Source of the DNA: Homarus americanus
Lineage: Eukaryota > Arthropoda > Malacostraca > Decapoda > Nephropidae
Direction of reading: 5' to 3'
Length of the DNA stretch: 64,000 bases
NCBI RefSeq assembly: GCF_018991925.1
Contig: NW_024735503.1
Location: 2,538,907-2,602,906 of the forward strand
A program made the translations under genes and the position numbers. A model generated the notes under the pieces. The model made no database searches. It had not been told where the DNA came from and saw only the letters and a list, made by a program, of their open reading frames with translations. Positions 56,261 through 64,000 of the stretch are shown in pieces. Numbering within the stretch: position 1 is the stretch's first letter; each line of letters starts with the position of its first letter.

Positions 56261-56622
56261 ATCCGCACTACCTCTCATGGTATAAGACCTCTGAGACCCA
56301 TGTCCACGTGGAAATGCGTGGTATCCACATCTGCCACTGGAGCTGTATCACACAACAGGATTATGATCAGACAAGTGCACGGGGACGAAAACAATATCGG
56401 AAGAAAATCGCCGGAGGGGGTGGGGGGGATTTGTTCCACGGTCCAGCAACCAACGTTGTGGGATATGACATTTTTTATTAGCAATTTGTTTAACATCTTA
56501 GTTGCACTTTTACTTAACTCTCATTGATGATTCGAATAAGCAAAATTACTTAATAAATAGCGATTTACAAATTAAACAAACAACAATAAGAACAACACTA
56601 AAACATCCCAAAAATTATAATA

Positions 56623-56623
56623 C

Positions 56624-56682
<59 letters not shown>
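56623..56682. repeat. AAT microsatellite
   Basis: About 20 uninterrupted AAT units. Confidence 0.95.
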
Positions 56683-57292
56683 AAGCTATTGTTTGTGATT
56701 TATAGCTCTCTAAACACGCTTGATTAATGTCCAGAAAATTTTAATAAGTTACATAATTCTCAGGTGAATCTTTGTCCCCCTGCCAATTAGTAAACAAATT
56801 GTTTATCTCGTGAAAAAAATAAATTGGATCTGATAAGTAAGAAAAATCAGGAACCTTGTTAAATGACTTTTCTCAACATTTCTTCACTATTTATAATTAT
56901 TTTTCTTTGGACGACTGAATAATCTTATTAGGAGATTATTTGTATATATAATTATCACGAGAATGTTCACTACAGTACCTATAACAGACAACAGAGAACA
57001 GTGTGAATTAATTAATCTCAAATAACTTCTGTGTAGCAGCTAATTTAGTTTACCTTAGTTGTTGAAGCACAAACAGACATTCAAACAATAGCTTAAATAG
57101 CAATAAATACTGTAATAAGCATTTTACTTGAAGAATGTAAAACAAAACATTATGATAACAACAACAACAACAATTAAGTAAATTGGTAAATTGTCGTTAT
57201 ACTGATGTAGGTAATTATTTCTCGTCAACTTAATGAATAACATCTATCACAGTAAACACATTTGTTACTGTCGCAGGTGACACAATAGCGGT
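56683..57292. other. AT-rich DNA
   Basis: Short CAA run near 57,158; nothing else. Confidence 0.4.

Positions 57293-57382
<90 letters not shown>
57293..57382. repeat. GA microsatellite, about 44 units
   Basis: Pure polypurine mirror-symmetric run, able to form triplex (H-)DNA. Confidence 0.96.
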
Positions 57383-57385
<3 letters not shown>

Positions 57386-57732
57386 ACGTGGTACTCGGGT
57401 CAAAACTCTCATGTAAAAATGGTTTAAGTTAAAGGTAATATTCTGGAAGGTATAATTGTCCAGACTGGGTGAAGGTAAAGCCCACGCAGATAAAAAAATA
57501 AAGACAAACAAATAAAAACTCTTAAGGAGATTACTGGTGCAGCTCTGGAGAATTTGTCTGCAACTTTTCGCCAACTGTAATGAATATTTAATTCTGTGTG
57601 GAGATTTTTCTCTTTAAAGTAACCTTAATTGTCTCGTTATCTGGTTGTAAAGGTAAAATGAACCCCTAGTTTTATGTAATTATGTAAATGATGACAAGTT
57701 GAGATACGTACGTATACATATATATTTTGAAC

Positions 57733-58210
57733 GATGGTGATGACTGAGATGAGTGATGGTGATGACTGAGGTGAGTGATGGTGATGACTGAGGTGAGTGA
57801 TGGTGTTGACTGAGGCGAGTGATGGTGATGACTGAGGTGAGTGATGGTGATGACTGAGGTGAGTGATGATGATGACTGAGGTGAGTGATGGTGATTGTGG
57901 TGAGTGATGGTGATGCCTGAGGTGGAGTGATGGTGGTGACTGGGGTGATGGTGATGCTGAGGGTGGAGTGATGGTGATGACTGAGGTGATGTGATGAGTG
58001 ATGACTGAGGTGAGTGATGGTGATGACTGAGGTGAGTGATGGTGATGACTGAGGTGAGTGATGGTGATTGAGGTGAGTGAGGTGATGGGTGATGACTGAG
58101 GTGAGTGATGGTGATGACTGAGGCGAACGATGGTGATGACTGAGGTGAGTGATGGTGATTGTGGTGAGTGATGGTGATGACTGAGATGAGTGATGGTGAT
58201 GAGTGAGGTG
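57733..58210. repeat. 22-bp minisatellite, about 20 copies
   Basis: Unit ACTGAGGTGAGTGATGGTGATG with deletions (GTGATTGTGG, GGTGATGCTGAGG). Minus-strand frames over it are Ser/His/Thr-rich artefacts. Confidence 0.92.
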
Positions 58211-58318
58211 AAAGACGGTGCCCAAGGAGTGTGGTCTATCAACATTAGGAAGAGGGGAGAAGTTAAGCGCCTCACCGCCAACCACTCTAGGAGAAAAGTT
58301 CTGTAAGGGGAGAACAGT

Positions 58319-58445
58319 ATGTGGGAGAGGAGTGTGTGGGAGAGTGTGGGAGAGGAGAGGAGTGTGTGGGAGAGTGTGGGAGAGGAGAGGAGTGTGTGGG
58401 AGAGTGTGGGAGAGGAGAGGAGTGTGTGGGAGAGCGTGGGAGGAA
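58319..58445. repeat. 30-bp G/A-rich minisatellite, 4 copies
   Basis: Unit AGTGTGTGGGAGAGTGTGGG plus AGAGGAGAGG in exact 30-base register, near-identical. Confidence 0.93.
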
Positions 58446-58760
58446 GAAAGAGAGAGAGTGTGTGTGCAGGAGATGTGTGTGCGGAGGGTGTGTGCGAGAG
58501 ATCAGGTTTTATTTGAGGAGAGGAGGTGAGTTTGAGGGAGAGAGGAGGGGAGTGTGAGGGAGAGAGAGAGGGAGGGAGTGTGAGGGAGAGAGGAGGGGAG
58601 TGTGAGGAGGAGGAGGAGGGGAGTGTGAGGGAGAGAGGAGGGGAGTGTGAGGGAGAGAGGAGGGGAGGGAGAGAGGAGGGGAGGGAGGGAGAGAGAGGGG
58701 AGTGTGAGGGAGAGAGGAGGGGAGTGTGAGGGAGAGAGGAGGGCAGTGTGAGGGATAGAA
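58446..58760. repeat. Purine-rich GGAGAGAGG / GTGAGGGAGAG region
   Basis: Almost pure purine on the plus strand with GGGGAGTGTGAGGGAGAGAG units. Confidence 0.9.
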
Positions 58761-59470
58761 GGGAGGTGACTACGTGTGTGGGAGACGAAAGAATGTTATT
58801 TTTCCAGGGTCCCTTATGTGACGCAACTAATAATTCTGATGTCCTCCCTGGAGTCAATAGATCCCTGTTCAAACATTTTCCCTGCTAAGACATGGTTTCT
58901 CATCTGATCTGATTAACATAATGACTGCGTTTCCCCTTAGACCCCCGTGGAAGCTTTAATTACACCTGCATCCCTCTGATTGGATTACAGAGAAGAAGTG
59001 ACCTCTTTAGGGATAATCTCCGCAGATTAGTATGGTCGAGCCTATGGAAGATTGCAAGGTTTAATGATGTTAACTCATTCCTTGTTTTACACTATTGTAC
59101 TATTTTTTCTAAACTCTCCGTATCTTAGATTAATTGCTCAATCTCTCGAGGCTTATCTCCAGATGATCCTTTCTAAATTTACGGCGGTTCATTAATGTGA
59201 AGTCATTCGTTGTCCCGTTTTTTCCCCGAACCAGAGTCATTTGAGGCGATTAAGGTGAAGAGGCTCCGCAAGATTACTTCTGATTGCCTGACGATTTTTA
59301 AGGTCGATGATTACTATTGTTCTGCCACCCGGCCTCTCTACTCCTAATTGTTTCCAGATGGGAAGTAGAAAAGAAGATACGGTTCATCAGAGTTGAGTTA
59401 GATAGTCCATAATAAATTCTTCTTTCTGACGAGATCATTGACTGTCATATCATGCACTATGATCATCTAA
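58761..59470. other. Mixed intergenic DNA
   Basis: No gene. The stretch 59,170-59,340 is of balanced composition and complex, a candidate conserved noncoding element only by appearance. Confidence 0.3.
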
Positions 59471-59479
59471 AAAAAACGT

Positions 59480-59765
59480 AGATTTACCCACCCTCACCTT
59501 TCACTCTTCCCCTCCTCTTCACTTTGTTTCTTTCTCACTCTCCCTCCTTCCACCTTCCCCCTCCTCATTAACCTCGTTTCCTTTCCCTCACCTTCCCTCC
59601 ATTCTATTCCTTTTCATCTTCCACTTTACTTTCCCATCTAATTCTTTACGTATTGTGTCTCCTCCCCCTCCTATCACCTAGTATCAATAATATATCGTCC
59701 TCCTCCTCCTCCCCCTCCCCCTCCCCCTCTCCTTCAGTGTCAATAATATATCGCTCTCGTCCGCC
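59480..59765. repeat. Pyrimidine-rich low-complexity region
   Basis: CTTCC/CCCTC-rich; CCTCCCCCTCCCCCTCC at about 59,703-59,730. A phrase TATCAATAATATATCG recurs (59,682 and 59,738). Confidence 0.7.
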
Positions 59766-62449
59766 GCCCGTTACTCTACCAACCTCAGGGAAATAAGCTC
59801 TCAGTAGGTCTGACGTGGGTTGGGGTGGGGTGAGACAGGTAGTTCCACGGCAACTTAAAAGTTAATATATCCCTCGATGCTTATGTTGCCGTTATCCCTG
59901 AAGGAGCTATGACGCTTCTGTGTGAGGTCATCCATGGTTTTTTGACGACTGGAGTTCCTTTGGGGGCGGAACGACGTTAAGTGCTTTGTTTAGTTGGTGC
60001 TTCCAAGTTGGTGTTCCTTAGCTGGTGTTCCTTAGCTAGTACACCCAGGCGACACAGAGACTGAATCGGCTGCTTGTCCAATTAACCAGTCCGTTCACAC
60101 ATATTTATATTTGGGTTTTAAGTAAAGAAACCCAAACGGTAGTTCCTTTGTTTTATTATAAAAGATTGTATATATAATTCCTGAGTGTATATCAACTGTA
60201 AGTCTCACTGTCTAGGAGTGAATGAGAAAGGGACGGCGTTTATGTATAATAAACGTTAGGTCACGTCCTTACGATATGAGTTGAGGTGAGCTACTGAAGC
60301 TTAGGGGCATCGCAGTGCGTGCTTACAGAAATGCTGAGCTATGGGTCTCGCCCTCTTGGGTGAGTTGCCCGCTCACGTGTCCATCTCATGTCTTACTCAT
60401 AGACAGTGGAAAGTTACAGGGTGGTGAATCTGAATATAATATCAGATATATTGACCCATTTATATAATACGTTCTGTTGATGAGACAGGGGCCTATTACA
60501 AGACCCTCATTGTAAAAAAGTGTTTAGTGTGTTAGCCGAGAGGAAGTAATTAATGGTCGAATATTAGGTAACTGTATAGCGATCCACTGAAAACTTGTAG
60601 GTTATATTGTGGAGAAGGAAAGGCGAGTGCTGAGAGGTAGCTGGAATAACCCCGAGTGCAAGGAAGAACAACTGATAATGGTGTAATGTATGGTGGTATG
60701 TATGGGGGAATATATGGTAGAACGTAGGTAGAATGTATAACAAAATGTACGGTGGTATGTATGGGGTTTCAACATCATGCTGGCGGCAGATAATGGGGAC
60801 TCGAGAAGGAAATTTGAGTCATGCGAGGGCTGATGGTTAAGAACTTTAAAACGTGAAGTGATGTTAGGACAGAAACGATAGATATTAGACAATGCTGGTG
60901 AGGGGTTGGGGCGCTGGAGGGGATATGGCGATGATCGGTTTTTTTTTTCAAGGATGATTAAAGATCATTGGGTTCCACCTTTTTTAATACAAGAATATTA
61001 TTTCCATGATCGAAGGTGAATTTTACTGGACGAAGAATAAATAACGAGCCCATGTGTTGAAAACAGTGGAGAGAGAAGAAACCTCTGTTGTACTATAGTC
61101 CAAGACACAATTAGCGCCAAGGTTTCATTACCTTACACATTATTACCTCACGATTTTATTAAAAGAATGCTATTATTAAAATCAGGGTTGAGAGGGAACT
61201 AAAAGGTTGGTGGTGTGCAAGGATGAGTGTGTGGGATAACACAGTGATATTGGTCCCATCTGAATTTCAAATTCCATGTTTTATGGTAATGAGAGAGAAT
61301 TACTATGTAAATGAGAAACAATGTGTACAAGAACATAGCGCTGGAGCTCCTCAGCATTCATGATAATATAGTCAGAATGTGATTTGCCTTCAACCCCACG
61401 ACTAACGTGGTGGCAAATATAGGAAGAAATAAAAAGTGTAGAACATAAGAAAGAGCGGTGGTATAAAGAGTGAAGGAGAACATTGCTGAGGGTTTGGGAG
61501 TAATTAATACAGTGAAATAAGATTTTCCACGGAGTGAGGGGGGGGGGAAATCATCTGTGAGATGACTTGAATTATGTTCATACAGTTTGTAAATATATAA
61601 AGGAATATGAGTTATGTGCAACACATAATATGACACTTAAAAACGCCAGAATTAATGACTTGTGACCGTGTCCAGTTGACACATGGGGCCACTACGCCCT
61701 GGTCTCCATTATTCATTTCGTAAATGCGCTTCAATTAATCTAAAGTTAATTAAACTGCTAATCCAACATTATCATAAATTCTCTTCTTTAATCATGTGAA
61801 CGTTTAATATGTTGAGAATAGGGAGTCCATACTTTATTTTGTCTATCCAATTAAGTTCGTGTTTTGTGGATAAATGAATGAGTTAATCCCTCATTCAGTT
61901 GACCGAGTACCACTGAAGTCCGCATCACACTCAGCCACACAACTGCCTCCATCATCCAGAAGCAACGAATTGAGACTTGACTAAACATCCCTTTCTCGTA
62001 TTCTCAAATATTAACCAAATTTGGGTGAAAAGTGAGGTCTCTTGTCTGTTTAGATGATAGATATCAAAGTCAATACCCAAATTCAAGCAATTTTATAAGA
62101 GTTTGGTTATGTGAGTGAAGAAAAGAAAGGTGTTTGCTCAAGTAAATGAAAATTTCCATTATTTATCTTTATATAAAGTTAGTCTTAGGATCGTCGTCAG
62201 AAGACCTAAATAAATTAAACACTGGCAGAAGTTACGGACAGAGTTAGACAGAATATATTCCGCCATCACTCAGCTGACACTTCGCGTAATTTTGGGAGCG
62301 CAATAGCAAGTCGAGTGAAATTCTTTCGTAATATCTTTATTTCTTCCTTTTAGCCGCGAACTATTGAAAGACGTAGTTGATACTACATCAATGTAAATAA
62401 TGAGTGCTTATAACTTTATACCGACAGAATGTTCTCACATCCATTAATT
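59766..62449. other. Intergenic DNA
   Basis: A repeated phrase GTTGGTG(C/T)TTCC(A/T)(A/T)G occurs at 59,993-60,035, and loosely repeated GTATGGTGGTATGTATGG at 60,687-60,765. No gene supported; open frames 60,602-60,892 and 61,358-61,636 are unbordered. Confidence 0.4.
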
Positions 62450-62730
62450 GCTGCACATCTTTTAAGAAAATCACGAGTTACCAGCGAAAAAAAGATGATC
62501 ATGGACTTTAAACAAAGATTTATCAGAAGACCCCAGATCTGGACCTTAGTAATACAGTCCTCAAACATGAACACAATACTAAATTTCTTGGCGTTATTGT
62601 TGATGCTAAACTAAACTGGAGAAACCACATACAAGCCATTCACAGTAAACGGTGCGGTATCATGTATCACACTCGTCAGTCACTCACTTTTGAAGCAGCA
62701 AAAGATATATACTGCTGTGTATGGTTCTAG
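62450..62730 (+). mobile_element. Jockey-like LINE reverse-transcriptase fragment
   Basis: In one frame EKKMIMDFKQRF appears (about 62,487). After a frameshift the other frame runs LDLSNTVLKHEHNTKFLGVI and VDAKLNWRNHIQAIHSK, then GIMYHTRQSLTFEAAKDIY, ending in TAG near 62,730. The KFLGV-x-VD-x-KLNW-x-xHI block and the following RQSL...A-x-x-IY are landmarks of the thumb region after the catalytic core in jockey/CR1-class reverse transcriptases. The fragment is 5'-truncated and 3'-truncated and inactive. Confidence 0.68.
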
Positions 62731-63711
62731 AGGAAAACCCTTCTGTACAATATTGAAGTAAATTGCTGCACGGTTAAAAAAGATCTGCCGAATTCAGCAA
62801 GAGATATAGCTTTAAAGTTCAATGCGTAAGAAAGATTTTTATGGTGAAGTTATGTTGATCTTGGAGGTGGTTTATGTGTGTACTTTGAAGTAGAAATAAT
62901 GAGGTTTTAGGAGCGTTCAGCTGTTGACGTAGGTTCTCTCTGAAGCTGACTGTATGATGAATAAAAGTTAACATTATCACTAAACGTTTCATTATGTGAT
63001 GCCATTTATATTGTTAATTTCCTGTCTAATAATACGATAAAGCCACAGTTTTTTCTTCACTATTTCAGGGTGTCACTAAAAATAATCATATACATGACAC
63101 AATGATATTCATTATTTTCAGGACATTGTTGTTATTGAGGCAAATGAAGTGAAACCAGTCAGTGTTAGAAACGAATTAACCTTGGTTCTATATTTTGAAA
63201 GCAACATTAAGTAATTTCTTTTGTTGCCACGACAGATATTGATCACCTTTGGGAAGGCTTACAGTTTCTGCAATTAGTAAGGATCGTTGCTCAATGGCTT
63301 ATAGTTAAGACTTCACCTACTTTTAAAAACAGTTTTAGATATGATATTCCATAACATTATATACTATTTCATCATTTGTAAGACTTGTGAAGGTGATGTA
63401 AAGTTGCTCTATGAAGTAGGACATTTACAGCTGCGTTTTCATCACGTGCCTGGGGGAAGTTTTCGCAAGTGACACCTCGTGTTCAATCATCTCGTGCACT
63501 ATATTTTTTTTTAATTTAGTGTTACAAATGAAATCTTACTGCTAGTATTTTTTAATTTGTTGACCAATACCAGCTCCACTTTCATCTTTGACCGTCTTGT
63601 AAAATCAAGATAAAGAACTTTGAAAAGTAACTGCCTTTTAGTTTGTCATCATGACGGAAATTTAATACAATAAATATTTTTATAAGGCTATTAAAACCAC
63701 CAACTTCTTTT
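62731..63711. other. AT-rich DNA
   Basis: Nothing recognised. Confidence 0.4.
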
Positions 63712-63776
63712 AGGGAACTTATATCAAACAAGGGCGACAAAGCTTCCGTTGTTGGACTGTATAAGACTCAGATAAG
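63712..63776 (+). CDS. Candidate small internal exon
   Basis: 65 bases between a good acceptor (CACCAACTTCTTTTAG) and donor ATAAG|GTGATA. One frame is open: ELISNKGDKASVVGLYKTQI. Too short to judge; other frames stop inside. Confidence 0.2.
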
Positions 63777-64000
63777 GTGATATTTTTACTTCGTATTCAA
63801 CGCATCATTCGTTTGGTTACACAACAAAAAAGTCTCTTAACACTAAATTTTCTTACCAGTAACAGATTTCTCTCTTACCCCAAGGCCCTGTAGTGAGAAG
63901 ATAGAGTGAAATGTGACTACGTATTATTTTCTCTTCCCTGGACAGTACCCGACCTGACCTAACATTCATTCACTAATAAAGTTAGTAAATTTTGGTGTCC

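Noticed and set aside
57637..58872. Longest open frame (411 codons, minus), Ser/Pro/His/Leu-rich
   Set aside because: It spans the 22-bp and 30-bp arrays and purine-rich DNA; its composition is explained by the repeats and other frames are open too.

Overview
This window looks like nuclear DNA of an invertebrate animal. My best guess is a decapod crustacean, an inference from style rather than a proven assignment. Genes have introns with GT-AG borders. Intergenic DNA is AT-rich and full of long microsatellites (CA, GA, TA, AAT, GTGA, CTTG) and minisatellites. Short runs of the arthropod telomere-type unit TTAGG occur, and decayed LINE and tRNA-derived SINE copies are scattered throughout. I see no bacterial operons, rRNA, intact tRNA or CRISPR array. 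Most open frames are low-complexity or chance frames and are not annotated as genes.

The one gene I can model end to end lies on the minus strand at 9,257-12,668 and has four coding exons. Exon 1 (12,497-12,668) encodes a signal peptide and the start of a PAN/apple-like Cys domain. Exon 2 (11,794-11,922) completes that domain. Exon 3 (10,360-10,801) encodes a Thr/Pro mucin-like linker built on a 24-bp coding tandem repeat. Exon 4 (9,383-9,916) encodes a Cys-rich C-terminal domain that I do not recognise, followed by a stop and an AATAAA. Splice sites and phases agree at every junction except inside exon 3. There one 23-bp repeat unit breaks the frame, either as an assembly indel or as a real null allele.

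Other coding signals are single candidate exons. A solid 89-codon minus-strand exon at 29,176-29,442, with a possible partner at 29,643-29,761, resembles the extracellular region of ABCA-type transporters. A plus-strand exon pair at about 37,945-38,481 is phase-compatible and reads as an extracellular segment followed by a membrane span. Weaker exon candidates are at 13,593-13,715 (+), 14,352-14,488 (-), 16,040-16,187 (-), 33,589-33,707 (-), 46,071-46,234 (+), 51,342-51,532 (+) and 63,712-63,776 (+).

Mobile DNA includes a very decayed LINE with reverse-transcriptase landmarks at 42,470-43,770, a jockey-like RT fragment at 62,450-62,730 and a LINE tail at about 47,120-47,300. A THAP DNA-binding domain with one lost zinc ligand (50,350-50,645, minus) sits between 34-bp inverted arms (49,635-49,668 and 50,808-50,841). 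A dispersed repeat that carries its own CA/GT microsatellite appears at 24.7-25.1, 45.0, 50.2 and 54.3-54.8 kb. SINE heads are at 3.3, 6.4 and 28.2 kb, with a SINE tail fragment at 56.2 kb.

Layout: 0-5 kb minisatellites plus a SINE; 5-9 kb empty, AT-rich; 9.2-12.7 kb the mucin gene; 13-17 kb candidate exons; 17-28 kb repeats and unidentified open segments; 29-34 kb the ABCA-like exon(s) and a CRE-rich GC island; 35-41 kb microsatellites and the membrane-protein-like exons; 42-51 kb LINE and THAP relics; 52-60 kb simple repeats; 60-64 kb AT-rich DNA with a LINE fragment. The genes do not form a pathway that I can see.
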